From Anaerolineaceae bacterium (GTDB lineage: Bacteria > Chloroflexota > Anaerolineae > Anaerolineales > Villigracilaceae), in contig QZIJ01000003.1 in NCBI GenBank assembly GCA_003598975.1, positions 1 through 61,981 of the forward strand: DNA of 61,981 nt. Direction: 5' to 3'. A program made the translations under genes and the position numbers. Under the pieces are notes generated by a model, which was given only the letters and a program-made list of their open reading frames with translations, was not told where the DNA came from and searched no databases. Positions 41,885-50,574 of this stretch are shown here, piece by piece. Position 1 is the first letter of the stretch; each line of letters opens with the position of its first letter.

Positions 41885-42792
41885 TTCACGTCGGCGTAAA
41901 AAAGGCTCGCCACGTCTTCGGTTAAATCGCGGACGCGCGCAATTTCATCGGGTGCGAGTCGCTTCTTCCAATTTTCGAGATTGGCGCGGCTGTCCAGTTT
42001 GACGGAATGCGTTTTGCGACTCGACAACTCGACGGGATTTTCACTACTCGACGAGTTGCGGATCGTCTCCTGGACTTTGGCGGTGTATGCCATTCCAAGC
42101 GACGCATACGCCTGCGCGAATCCCGCGACGGGATTGAGCGAAAGGTCCTCGTGGCGGACGATGAACATGGACGGAACGCGCGTCTTATCCGCGTGAACGA
42201 CGCGGTAGACCATCCGCCAGAGAAGCGCGGACTGGCCGATGATGTCATCGTGCGGGATCCGCTCCATGTCCGCGCGGAAAGGTTCGAGATGGTCGCGCAT
42301 CAGCAGGGGCTGATCAAGCAAGTCTTTGAAGTCGAATGGCCAGTTGAGTTTTTTGAGACTGCTCGCAAACCCCGCGGGGTGACGGATGGTGACAATGACG
42401 CGGCAGTTGAGTCGCTCGGCGAACCACGGAAGCGAGAAAACCGCGAACGGGTCTTTGAGCAAAGCAGGTTGACGCGCCACGCGTCCACGCAGGAAGATGC
42501 TCAGGTCGCGTCCCATGCGGAGGATGTCGCGACGCGAGCGAAGCGATTTGAGTTCCGCCGACAATCCATACCGAAGCGCGAGAGTCTTTTGAAAGGCGGG
42601 GAGATAATTCTCTTCATTCTCGCGCGTGATGTACTGATACCACTGGCGGACAGGCGCGGCCATCACCCCAGGCCGATGGGACACATTGAGCGGCTCGCTA
42701 ACGTAGGCGAATCCGCCCGCGGCCAGCATTTTGCCGACCCAGGTGGTACCTGTGCGATGCGCGCCTGTGACGAGGAGTGGTTGATTGGTCAT
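41875..42792 (-). CDS. Sulfotransferase-domain protein, second
   Basis: A 305-residue protein with the PAPS loop TGAHRTGTTWVGKML near the N-terminus and the 3'-phosphate region VIVTIRHPAGFASSLKK. The motifs are the bacterial sulfotransferase_3 type. The start at 42792 is taken because the upstream codons lie in a palindromic repeat. Together with the protein at 38.0 kb it suggests that the glycan made here is sulfated; this is inference. Confidence 0.78.
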   Translation of the reverse strand: MTNQPLLVTGAHRTGTTWVGKMLAAGGFAYVSEPLNVSHRPGVMAAPVRQWYQYITRENEENYLPAFQKTLALRYGLSAELKSLRSRRDILRMGRDLSIFLRGRVARQPALLKDPFAVFSLPWFAERLNCRVIVTIRHPAGFASSLKKLNWPFDFKDLLDQPLLMRDHLEPFRADMERIPHDDIIGQSALLWRMVYRVVHADKTRVPSMFIVRHEDLSLNPVAGFAQAYASLGMAYTAKVQETIRNSSSSENPVELSSRKTHSVKLDSRANLENWKKRLAPDEIARVRDLTEDVASLFYADVKWD

Positions 42793-42890
42793 GAAAAATC
42801 TGTACACAGATTTCACGGATTTGACGGATGCTCACGGATTTCTTTTAAAAAAATCTGTGCAAATCTCTCTTGTCCGTGTAATCCGTGTAC
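42793..42890. repeat. ATCCGTG-rich palindromic repeat, second copy
   Basis: CAGATTTCACGGATTTGACG and ATCCGTGTAC units in inverted order fill the gap before the second sulfotransferase. The related copy is at 6329-6420. Confidence 0.75.
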
Positions 42891-42897
42891 CAAAGAA

Positions 42898-44355
42898 TTA
42901 CGGACTTTCCTGCGACGCGGAGATGGTGTCCACGCCGTAGACGATGGCCGCGCAATAGTTGATCCAATGACCTGGGCGCGGGCCGAGGTCATTGACGTTG
43001 GCGATGCCTGGCAGTTTCCAGGTGACGATGTTCTCCTCGCCAGAGGCGGCCAGTTCGCGAATGGACGCGTCGCGCGCGTCCCACTGGGCGGCGCGGGACT
43101 GGTATTCGGGAATCAACTTGTAATTGTTGCGAATCGTCCACAGCGGGTAGAGCGCGAGAACGAACAACGCGAGGGGAACAAGAGTCGCCGTCCAGCGCGG
43201 GAGGGGGGTACGCGCAGCCAATAGTCCGAGCAACCCGCCCAACGTCAGGAGGGACGCGGCGAGGAGGACATGCGCGGGGAAGCGGACGCGGTCCACGGGA
43301 AAGGATTGTCCGTACGCGCTGGGGGCAAACGCGGCGACGATCAACAGGTAGGTCAGAATCGGAATCAAAATGAATCCCAGCCAGGCGCGGCGAGACAGGG
43401 AGAAATCGTTCGATTTGGAATAAAGATAGGCGAGCGCCGCGCCCGAAGCAAACGTGAAGCCAAGTGGAATTTTGAGCAGGCGCGCGGCTTCGGTGAGGAA
43501 TTGCACCGCATAGGTGAAGGAGCGCAGGATTACATCCAGCATGGACGGCGTGGCTGTGCCATCGAGTCGGATGGCGTTGGCAGGCGTGATGAACATGCCG
43601 ATCATCGCGAGTAGTGCGCCCACGAGCGTGGCAGTGATGAGTACGAGCGCGGCGCGGCGAGTGGGAGTTTTGTTCCAGAGAAAATTGACAACCAGCGCCA
43701 GGCCAAGAATGGAAATGTGCAACGCGCCCGCAGTCTCGGAGAGTCCGCCCGCGAAGAACGCGCCGAAGAAGAGGGTGGTGATGGTTGCCAATAACCCGTA
43801 GTCCAGAGCGGAGGGTCGAGACGTTCCGTCGAGATCCGTAGTCGAAGGACGGTTTACGGAGATTCGCGCTCTTCGAAAAATCCCCGCGAAGAGGAAGGAG
43901 TAGATGACGAGCGGCAGGAAATACGTCATCAGCCCAGGCCGCCATTGCACGGACTGAAACAGGTTGGGCGCGGTGTAATAAGAAACCAGCGCGACGATTT
44001 CGGCTAGCAGGATGCCCGTCCAAAGATCCCAGCGGATTTTGAAGAGACGCGCCGATTCGTACAGCAACCACGTCAACCCCGCGAGCCAAAGCAGGAGAGA
44101 CCCCACCGCGAGTATGGCGACGCCGCGCGGGCCAAACAGGTCGGTGAACCACGCCGCTATTTCGTTAGAGAATCGATTCGACGTGTACCAATACTTGATA
44201 AGGCTGGCCGTCAGCGGATCGTAGCCGATCAGGCGCGCCGAAATGCAGTAGTCATCGCCGATGGGACGGATGAACGCGGCGATATACGCGTAGATGGAAA
44301 GCGCTGCGGCGGATGTGAGGGCGAAGAGTTTGGTGAGGAGGGAGAAGAGTTTCAA
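42898..44355 (-). CDS. DUF6056-like polytopic membrane protein
   Basis: A 485-residue protein with about 11-12 helices. The start (FIRPIGDDYCISARL) with an acidic DDY pair after helix 1 and WYTSNRFSNEIAAWF resembles DUF6056 and GT-C proteins, where the acidic pair is catalytic. It is likely a polyprenyl-phosphate-sugar-dependent glycosyltransferase, but this is not certain. An in-frame repeat adds RPSTTDLDGTSRPSALD in a loop between helices. Confidence 0.68.
   Translation of the reverse strand: MKLFSLLTKLFALTSAAALSIYAYIAAFIRPIGDDYCISARLIGYDPLTASLIKYWYTSNRFSNEIAAWFTDLFGPRGVAILAVGSLLLWLAGLTWLLYESARLFKIRWDLWTGILLAEIVALVSYYTAPNLFQSVQWRPGLMTYFLPLVIYSFLFAGIFRRARISVNRPSTTDLDGTSRPSALDYGLLATITTLFFGAFFAGGLSETAGALHISILGLALVVNFLWNKTPTRRAALVLITATLVGALLAMIGMFITPANAIRLDGTATPSMLDVILRSFTYAVQFLTEAARLLKIPLGFTFASGAALAYLYSKSNDFSLSRRAWLGFILIPILTYLLIVAAFAPSAYGQSFPVDRVRFPAHVLLAASLLTLGGLLGLLAARTPLPRWTATLVPLALFVLALYPLWTIRNNYKLIPEYQSRAAQWDARDASIRELAASGEENIVTWKLPGIANVNDLGPRPGHWINYCAAIVYGVDTISASQESP
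43802..43858. repeat. In-frame GAGCGGAGGG...GTCGAAGG element in the DUF6056-like gene
   Basis: AGAGCGGAGGGTCGAGACG and GTAGTCGAAGGACGG match the family ends at 56010-56053. It is translated from the minus strand as RPSTTDLDGTSRPSALD. Confidence 0.8.
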
Positions 44356-44414
44356 AGGAGATTCCGTAAAACATAAAGCGTAAAACGAAATGGGTATGGC
44401 GCGAGGCGAGAGGG

Positions 44415-45995
44415 TTAACGAGAAGTTTGAAGATCGTAGATGATGTAGCCATCACCCTCCGCAAAAATTGCGAATTCAGAAAGCCGCGTTTGCAAGTCGG
44501 GCTGGCGTTTGAGGTCGGCGAGGTCGGTGACGAGGAAAATATCTTTGTTTTTGGTGAGGCGGTCGAAATATTTTTCGAAGGTTTGTCCGCCGCCGCGCAG
44601 AGCATGATACTCGATGTCGGACGAATCGGGCCAGTTGGCCGCGCCTGTCCAACCCCAGTAAGCCAGCGGCAGGCCGTAGTCCTGTGTCAGCGCGACGACG
44701 CGGTGGCCGCGCACCGTCTCACCGATTTGATTCCAGAACGCGGCCTGGGGACGATAGTCCGCGGACTTCAAGGCGACGCGGGAGGTCCAGAGCGCGGCGA
44801 GCAGGCAGAAGGTCAGGATGGAGGCGGCGAGGACTCGCGTCACGCGTGACCGTTCAGCGGCCTCCGTCATGCGGACGAGGATCGCGTCCGCGAGCGGAGT
44901 CAACGTCAGCGCGGCGATGGGGATGAGCGGTAGGCTGTAGTAATCGTGAGTCGAAATGTGGTAGTCGAAGAAAATTGCAAAGGCGAGGTAGGCGCCCCAC
45001 AGTCCGAGCAGGAACGAGCGCGTGGGTTTAGAGTCTACGAGGAGGAGGCCGAGGAGCGCAAGCGCGAAGGTGAAGAGACCGAGAACGTTGTCGAGCATCC
45101 CTGCCCAGCCGAGATAAAAGTTGGGCAAAAGGAAAAGTTCGGGCATGAAGCGTCCGCCGAATTGCTGACCGAGGAAGCCGCGTGAGAGTCCGTAGACCAC
45201 CCAGCCGAGTCCAGGAAGGATGCCGAGCGCGGCCATCGTCCACACTTGCTTGTTGCGGAGGAGGTCGCGTAGAGAAGCGCGTCCGAGCATCGCGCCCAGC
45301 GCACCGCCGATGACGAAGAAAGCCGCGTTGAGTTTGACGAAGATGGCAACGCCGCCGAGGAGACTCGCAAGAATCACCAAAAACCAATTTGAACCGCGAA
45401 GGTCGCCAAGATTTAATTCTTTCTTCGCGTTCTTTGCGTGCTTCGCGGTTAATTCTGAATTGTGTTCCATTCCAATATTTTTCGCCCAGCGATTGACTGC
45501 CCACCAGAAACCGAGGATGAGCGCGACCATCAACGGGTCGGGTTGGAAGGAGCGGCTGGCGATGACGGCGTAGTGCAGGAGGAGGTAGAAGGCGATTGTG
45601 AAAAGTGCGGCGTCTCTCGAGAAGATGTCGCGGGCGAGGAGATAGATAAAAATCCCACCGATCAGCCAGAAAAGGCTGGAATAAATTCGCGCCACCCAAA
45701 GTTGTTCGCCTGTGAATTTCCACGTGAAGACGGTGAGACGCTCGATGATTTCGGGTTCGATTGTGGCGCGCAGTTTTCCCTGCTGGATGGCGAACTCGCG
45801 TTGCTCCGCGGGCGCGTTGGGAAGCGTCTCGTAGTACATGCCGCGCGCTTTGAGCGCTGAGAAGAGTTGACGTGTGGGATGGAAGTCCAGCGGCAGGTCG
45901 GTAAGATCGTAGAGACGAATGCCGATGGCCGCGACGAAGATGACGATGAGGATCAGCGTGTGAAATCGGCCAAAGAGGGAGCGAGAATTGTCCAT
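44415..45995 (-). CDS. GT39/ArnT-like membrane glycosyltransferase, first
   Basis: A 526-residue GT-C protein with about 12 helices. The first loop has GIRLYDLTDLPLDFHPTRQL, with the acidic residues typical of the catalytic loop, and the YSSLFWLIGGIFIYLLARDI region matches PMT/ArnT proteins. It would use a lipid-linked sugar donor outside the membrane. An in-frame palindrome adds ELTAKHAKNAKKELNLG. It is a paralogue of the gene at 47549-49063 (shared LDFxPxRQL). Confidence 0.83.
   Translation of the reverse strand: MDNSRSLFGRFHTLILIVIFVAAIGIRLYDLTDLPLDFHPTRQLFSALKARGMYYETLPNAPAEQREFAIQQGKLRATIEPEIIERLTVFTWKFTGEQLWVARIYSSLFWLIGGIFIYLLARDIFSRDAALFTIAFYLLLHYAVIASRSFQPDPLMVALILGFWWAVNRWAKNIGMEHNSELTAKHAKNAKKELNLGDLRGSNWFLVILASLLGGVAIFVKLNAAFFVIGGALGAMLGRASLRDLLRNKQVWTMAALGILPGLGWVVYGLSRGFLGQQFGGRFMPELFLLPNFYLGWAGMLDNVLGLFTFALALLGLLLVDSKPTRSFLLGLWGAYLAFAIFFDYHISTHDYYSLPLIPIAALTLTPLADAILVRMTEAAERSRVTRVLAASILTFCLLAALWTSRVALKSADYRPQAAFWNQIGETVRGHRVVALTQDYGLPLAYWGWTGAANWPDSSDIEYHALRGGGQTFEKYFDRLTKNKDIFLVTDLADLKRQPDLQTRLSEFAIFAEGDGYIIYDLQTSR
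45391..45457. repeat. In-frame palindromic element in the first GT39-like gene
   Basis: AACCGCGAAGGTCGCCAAG is inverted as CTTCGCGGTTAATTC at the other end. The minus strand reads ELTAKHAKNAKKELNLGDL in the protein. The intergenic relative is at 12016-12083. Confidence 0.82.
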
Positions 45996-46046
45996 TTGAA
46001 TAGCCCGCCTATTTTAACTTAGTTTTGCCCCCCATTCCGTTCCTGC

Positions 46047-46532
46047 CTATTGCGGATAAGTTAATTCCATATAGATTACCCCACAACTTGCAACAATACA
46101 AAGTTGAGAAAAAATTCGCGAAATCAGGAAGGGCAAATCAGTAACTAAAAAATTTGCTTTTGACCAATAGATTCCTATGATAATGGGGGCAACGGTTATC
46201 AATGCAAACATAGACTCAATGAGAGCTAATCGCACAAATGAAAATCGCGGTAGCTTCTTTTGAGATAAAGAGACTGTGTTCAAATTGTTGTTGTTGTAAA
46301 CGTTAAACCTCTTTACTATATTCAAGGTATTTAAGATCAAACGATACCCTACATAAAGGGACAAGGTTATTACAACGATTAAGTCTGATGAATCTCCAAA
46401 TATTCCCGAAAATTCTAGACCATTGTTACCTTTAGGCGTTAGAAGCCCATAATTGACACCCAACCCAAGCAATAAAATAATGATGACCAATTTAACAATC
46501 ATGCGTAATGCGTATCCAAATTTTGCTTGCAT
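46047..46532 (-). CDS. AT-rich unknown membrane protein
   Basis: A 161-residue protein with four helices (IVKLVIIILLLGLGVNYGLL, SDLIVVITLSLYVGYRLIL, ALIESMFALITVAPIIIGIY, ISRIFSQLCIVASCGVIYM) and an Asn-rich loop (NVYNNNNLN). No family recognised. It is AT-rich and inserted between a GT39-like gene and a GT2 gene. SD GGGAGA precedes the ATG. Confidence 0.68.
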   Translation of the reverse strand: MQAKFGYALRMIVKLVIIILLLGLGVNYGLLTPKGNNGLEFSGIFGDSSDLIVVITLSLYVGYRLILNTLNIVKRFNVYNNNNLNTVSLSQKKLPRFSFVRLALIESMFALITVAPIIIGIYWSKANFLVTDLPFLISRIFSQLCIVASCGVIYMELTYPQ

Positions 46533-46560
46533 AATTCTTTCTCCCAGTAGTGATACTGCG

Positions 46561-47490
46561 CTATCTGCCGTATCGAGATTTTCGTTGACTGAGAATACCC
46601 TCGCGCATTTTTTTCAATCCTGCCAAATTCAGCAACGCGGAGCCAAGCAGGTTGAGACGAGCAAGGGCGGTGGGCGGGTGGATGAACAGCGCCCGCGTCC
46701 ATGCCGCGAGACTGGCGGCAGACTGACCACCGTCGAGGAGGTAACGCGCGTCCACGCGGTGGGCGGAGGCGGTGGCGCGGCGTTTGATTCTTGCAAGGGC
46801 AGGAGCGAGATAATTATCTCGCTCTACAAATTCCAAAATGCGGAAGGCTTCGCGGCCAAACTCGCTGGCTTTGGCGCGATTTTTTGCTTCGGCATGATAA
46901 CGCGCCGCGGCCCACGTCTGCGGAACGTGGAGAATCTTCCCCAGACAGGCTATACGAAGCCAGAGATGGTGATCGAGCAGGAAATGGTAGGAGAGGTCGA
47001 GTCCGCCCGCTTTTTCGAAGGCAAATCGGCGCATGAAGACGGTAGGTTGTCCGATGATCTGGAAGGAGAGCAAATCTTCGAGCGTGAGTTGGCGATAACG
47101 GAGGGTGTTGAAGGTCTGACCGTGTTCGTCCACGGCAAGCATGTCCGCGTAGACGAGGATGATTTCGGGATTCTCGTTGAAAACCTTCACCGCCGCTCTG
47201 ACCGCACCAGGTAAATAATAATCGTCCGAGTTGAGCCAGGCGACGATTTCACCTTTGGCGCGCGCCATGCCTTTATTAATGGCCTCGGCCTGTCCCGAGT
47301 CTTTTTCGCTGACCCAATACGCCAAACGCGAGGCGTACTTTTTAATGATGTCGGCAGAGCCATCGGTCGAGCCGCCGTCAATGACGAGGTACTCGATGTC
47401 CGCGTGATCCTGATTTAGGACAGATTGGATGGTCTGTTCCAAATAGGATGCCTGGTTGAAAGACGGAGTGATGATGGAAACGCGGGTCAT
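46561..47490 (-). CDS. Family 2 glycosyltransferase, second
   Basis: A 309-residue GT-A enzyme: VSIITPSFNQASYLEQTIQS, YLVIDGGSTDGSADI, GQAEAINKGMARAKG, WLNSDDYYLP. The first 120 residues match the enzyme at 41.1 kb closely, but the C-terminal 100 residues differ (YLAPALARIKRRATASAHRV). The two probably arose by duplication and act on different acceptors or donors of the same glycan. Confidence 0.92.
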   Translation of the reverse strand: MTRVSIITPSFNQASYLEQTIQSVLNQDHADIEYLVIDGGSTDGSADIIKKYASRLAYWVSEKDSGQAEAINKGMARAKGEIVAWLNSDDYYLPGAVRAAVKVFNENPEIILVYADMLAVDEHGQTFNTLRYRQLTLEDLLSFQIIGQPTVFMRRFAFEKAGGLDLSYHFLLDHHLWLRIACLGKILHVPQTWAAARYHAEAKNRAKASEFGREAFRILEFVERDNYLAPALARIKRRATASAHRVDARYLLDGGQSAASLAAWTRALFIHPPTALARLNLLGSALLNLAGLKKMREGILSQRKSRYGR

Positions 47491-47502
47491 ATCAAATCGT
47501 AG

Positions 47503-47543
47503 GGGCGACGTTCCGTCGCCCAGGGCGGGGAGATCCCGCCCCT
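47503..47543. repeat. Two GC-rich palindromes
   Basis: GGGCGACGTTCCGTCGCCC at 47503-47521 and GGGCGGGGAGATCCCGCCC at 47523-47541 fill the gap between the GT2 and GT39-like genes. Confidence 0.8.
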
Positions 47544-47548
47544 ACAGA

Positions 47549-49063
47549 TTATGGGTGTAAATCATACAGCATAAACCCGTTCCCCTCTGCCGCGATGGGA
47601 TAACCGTCGAGAATCTTTTTTAGGTCGGGTTGTTTGTCGAGTTGGTTGAAGGCCGTCACCAAAAAATATTCCTTGCCCACAGTCAACTCGTCGAATCGCG
47701 CGGCGAGGTCACGCTCGGAATTGCGCGTCGCGGCCAGGTCGGTGCTGAGCGGCCACAGCGTCACCTTGCGCCAGCCCCACAGCATCAGCCGATAGCCGTA
47801 ATCCTGCGTCAGCCCGATCGTGTCCGCGTCGGCGGGGATGGATTGACCAACGGACTCCCAAAACGCGGGTTCGTGACGAAAATCTTCGGAGACCAAAACG
47901 GACCGCGCCACCCATGACTGGTATCCGACTAACGCGAGAATTACTGCGATGAAAGCGGCGCGTCGCGCGAGACTTTGAGCGGACGCGGCCTCGAGGATCG
48001 GATTCAACACGGACGCGAGTCCCAGCGCAAGGATGGGGATGAGTTGAATATGGTAGTAACTGTGTGTGTACATCTGGAACGGGAGCGTCAGCCCGTAGGC
48101 CTCGTAACCGATCCACAAGCCGATGAGCAGCCAGCGCAGGCGCGGCGGCGCGAGGAACACGCCCGCAACGCTCGCGAAGATGACCGTCAGCCCGAAGAGA
48201 CTGCCGATGAACCCCAGCCAGTCCGCGTAGAAGTGAATGCTGGTGATGAGTTTGAAGAGCGCCACCGACCAGCTGAAAAAGTATTCGGTGGAGCGGTTCG
48301 AGTTGAGGAAAACGTAAAATATCAGCGCAGGGAGAACCATCAGCGCGGCCATTGCCCAGACCTGTGTCGATTTCCAAAAATCTTTTCGGAGGGTGAATAA
48401 TACCAGCGCAATTGCCGCCACACCGACAAAGAATGCGATAACGATTTTGACGAGGGCGGCGAAGCCGAGGAAAATCCCCGCGAGGAGGGCGAAGCGCCAG
48501 GAAATCGGGAATCGGGAATTGGCAGATTGGGAATCGTGAATTGTGGATTCTGACCAGCGATAGAGAAAATAAATGCCGATGACGAAAGCGGAGGTCATCA
48601 GCGGGTCGGGTTGGAAGGAGCGGCTGGCTTGAACGGAGAACGGCAGGACGAGGTAGAACGTCAACGCGGCGAGGGCAGACCACTCCGAGGTGGCGCGGCG
48701 GATGAGATCATAGAGGGCAAGTCCCGCAAGGAGCCAGAAGAGAGTCCCCCAGAGACGCGGGGCGGCGTAGTTCTCTCCGCCAGTGAAGCGATAGGTGACC
48801 GCGACGAGCGATTCGATGATGGGCGGCTCGTACTGTCCCACCGAGCGGCGGAAGGATTCGGTGAGGGCGAGAGTCTTCGCGTCCGTGTCGGGGAGGAGGC
48901 GGAAGTAGATGTCGCGGGCAACGAGAGAGTTTCGGAGTTGGCGCGAAGGTTGGAAGTCGAGCGGAGGGTCCGTCAGGTCAAGGAGTCGGAGGAGTCCGCC
49001 GAGGGCGAGGAGGAGGATCAAGGCGGCGCGGACGGCGAGGGGTCGGGGAGGAAGCAAGGGCAT
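47549..49063 (-). CDS. GT39/ArnT-like membrane glycosyltransferase, second
   Basis: A 504-residue GT-C protein with 11-12 helices; after helix 1 comes LLDLTDPPLDFQPSRQLRNS, then VTYRFTGGENYAAPRLWG. It is similar along its length to the gene at 44.4 kb. An in-frame repeat adds STIHDSQSANSRFPIS between helices. The likely role is adding a lipid-linked sugar to an exported glycan or protein. Confidence 0.83.
   Translation of the reverse strand: MPLLPPRPLAVRAALILLLALGGLLRLLDLTDPPLDFQPSRQLRNSLVARDIYFRLLPDTDAKTLALTESFRRSVGQYEPPIIESLVAVTYRFTGGENYAAPRLWGTLFWLLAGLALYDLIRRATSEWSALAALTFYLVLPFSVQASRSFQPDPLMTSAFVIGIYFLYRWSESTIHDSQSANSRFPISWRFALLAGIFLGFAALVKIVIAFFVGVAAIALVLFTLRKDFWKSTQVWAMAALMVLPALIFYVFLNSNRSTEYFFSWSVALFKLITSIHFYADWLGFIGSLFGLTVIFASVAGVFLAPPRLRWLLIGLWIGYEAYGLTLPFQMYTHSYYHIQLIPILALGLASVLNPILEAASAQSLARRAAFIAVILALVGYQSWVARSVLVSEDFRHEPAFWESVGQSIPADADTIGLTQDYGYRLMLWGWRKVTLWPLSTDLAATRNSERDLAARFDELTVGKEYFLVTAFNQLDKQPDLKKILDGYPIAAEGNGFMLYDLHP
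48500..48555. repeat. In-frame GGGAATTGG-type element in the second GT39-like gene
   Basis: AATCGGGAATCGGGAATTGG followed by GATTGGGAATCGTGAATTG is translated on the minus strand as STIHDSQSANSRFPIS. Similar A/T/G-rich stretches are seen between genes, for example at 33735-33785. Confidence 0.75.
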
Positions 49064-49159
49064 GGAGGGAGAAGAGGCGAGTTAGGAGATAGGGGTTAGG
49101 AGTTAGGAAATGCGAGTCGAGCAGGAAATCCAAAGCGAAAAACGTAAAACGTAATGAGG

Positions 49160-49981
49160 CTAGAAGAGGGAATTGTAGTCCACTTTGGGGAAGATAGTGA
49201 GTTTGCCGCCGACGGTGGCGTCGAGGACTTCGCGGCCTGCGGATTCGTAGGCTTGGCGGGCGAAGCGGTAGCCGATCTCGGAGGTGTCGAGGTCGGGGAG
49301 TTGCCAGCGGAAGCCTTTGCCGAAGTAGGCCGCGGAGAAGTGGTTGGGATCGTCGCCGTCAGAGACGACGGTCTTGTTGGCGTCGCCTTTGCTGGCGAAG
49401 TTGTGATCCACGCCGACGAGAATAACCTGCTCGAAGCCCATGTGGAAGGCGAGTTGGAGGGCGACGTTGGTGACGGTGGCGCCTTCCCAGACGCGGCCGC
49501 GAACGTCGCGGGTAAAGCGAGGGCCCGTGTAGGTGGTGTAAAGGAATGTTGGTAGTTGGTGGTTGGTGGTTGGCGGCAGGTTCTTAAAGTGGACATGTGA
49601 GCGCCAGGCGAGGAATTTGGGGAGGTCGAGCGCCGCCATTTCCTCCGCGCACTGTTCGATGACGAGGTCGTTGATGGAGACGAGGCAGGAGGTGGTGAAG
49701 CCGAGTTCGGGGAACATCAGGTAGATGCGGTTCATCCCGAAGGTGAATTCGTTTTTGAGCTTGGTGAGGTCAGTCTGCTTGAGTGACGGTCCGTTGCCGA
49801 TGATGAAGGCGCGCTGGCCTTTGTGCTTGTCCTTGAGCGCGGCAAGCCGAAGAATGCTCTCGCGCCGCCACGGATGCAAATACGCGGACGGGAGTTGCGG
49901 CAGGCGGCGAATCCCGTCGTAGGTGTTTTTGACGGTTTGGAGGAGGGAGGCGGGGAGGAGGGTGGTGAGGGTTTGTTTCAT
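49160..49981 (-). CDS. DUF115 / MptE-like protein (Maf-type glycosyltransferase relative)
   Basis: A 273-residue protein. KGQRAFIIGNGPSLKQTDL, FTFGMNRIYLMFPELGFTTS and ILVGVDHNFASKGDANKTV match the DUF115 domain, found in MptE-like pterin enzymes and in Maf proteins that transfer nonulosonic acids. The glycan context and the CMP-sugar synthetase at 56.4 kb favour a transferase role. The start at 49981 is chosen; the 35 codons upstream come from a repeat. An in-frame repeat adds PPTTNHQLPTF in mid-protein. Confidence 0.75.
   Translation of the reverse strand: MKQTLTTLLPASLLQTVKNTYDGIRRLPQLPSAYLHPWRRESILRLAALKDKHKGQRAFIIGNGPSLKQTDLTKLKNEFTFGMNRIYLMFPELGFTTSCLVSINDLVIEQCAEEMAALDLPKFLAWRSHVHFKNLPPTTNHQLPTFLYTTYTGPRFTRDVRGRVWEGATVTNVALQLAFHMGFEQVILVGVDHNFASKGDANKTVVSDGDDPNHFSAAYFGKGFRWQLPDLDTSEIGYRFARQAYESAGREVLDATVGGKLTIFPKVDYNSLF
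49544..49585. repeat. In-frame TTGGTGG-type element in the DUF115 gene
   Basis: A tandem GGTAGTTGGTGGTTGGTGGT stretch, read on the minus strand as PPTTNHQLPTF, interrupts a conserved segment between HVHFKN and LYTTYTG. Confidence 0.72.
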
Positions 49982-50028
49982 GGGGAGGAGAGGAAAGATG
50001 GGAGTAATTGGTAAATGGTAATTGGTTA

Positions 50029-50526
50029 TTAAAAAAGATGAGGGGCATATTGTTTGATCTGTTGTCCAAGTTCGGAGTCGCGCCAATTTTCAAAAAACAA
50101 AGAAACCGGAATGCAATTTGTCCTCTCCATTCTAAACAACCACCTGAAAGGAATTCTATTCTTAACGTTATTTGACTTGGTAACAATACACTCCGTCTTT
50201 CTACGAAGATAAGAAGGATCGTTTCCAATACGATTCAAATCACCCCATTCAGAGTAAACCATGTAAGAGAAAGCATGATATTCTATGCCTGTGGGTGACA
50301 ACAGAAGTTTTTCATAATTAACACGAAAAAGACTCTCTGCTATTGAATAAACTTCGTATAAGATTATGTAAGGCAGTAAACAAAATAACTGAAAAGTTCG
50401 CAACTCGTCTTGAAGTAACCCAAAAACGCCCAAGATAATTACCAAACACAAAATTAAAACATTGACAACGATAGAAGTTTTCTCGTGGCTTATCTTCTTT
50501 AGCTTTAATCGGAATTCTTTTTTCAT
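50029..50526 (-). CDS. AT-rich unknown membrane protein
   Basis: A 165-residue protein with two adjacent helices (SIVVNVLILCLVIILGVFGL, FQLFCLLPYIILYEVYSI) and a basic, soluble C-terminal half (SYLRRKTECIVTKSNNVKNR). No family recognised; the layout resembles small PH-domain-like membrane proteins. It is AT-rich. The start at 50526 is set by GGAG upstream. It separates the DUF115 gene from the SDR gene. Confidence 0.68.
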   Translation of the reverse strand: MKKEFRLKLKKISHEKTSIVVNVLILCLVIILGVFGLLQDELRTFQLFCLLPYIILYEVYSIAESLFRVNYEKLLLSPTGIEYHAFSYMVYSEWGDLNRIGNDPSYLRRKTECIVTKSNNVKNRIPFRWLFRMERTNCIPVSLFFENWRDSELGQQIKQYAPHLF

Positions 50527-50574
50527 TAATTCGTCTCCATAATTACGATACAAGAACGGAGTAACTCTCTGTTA

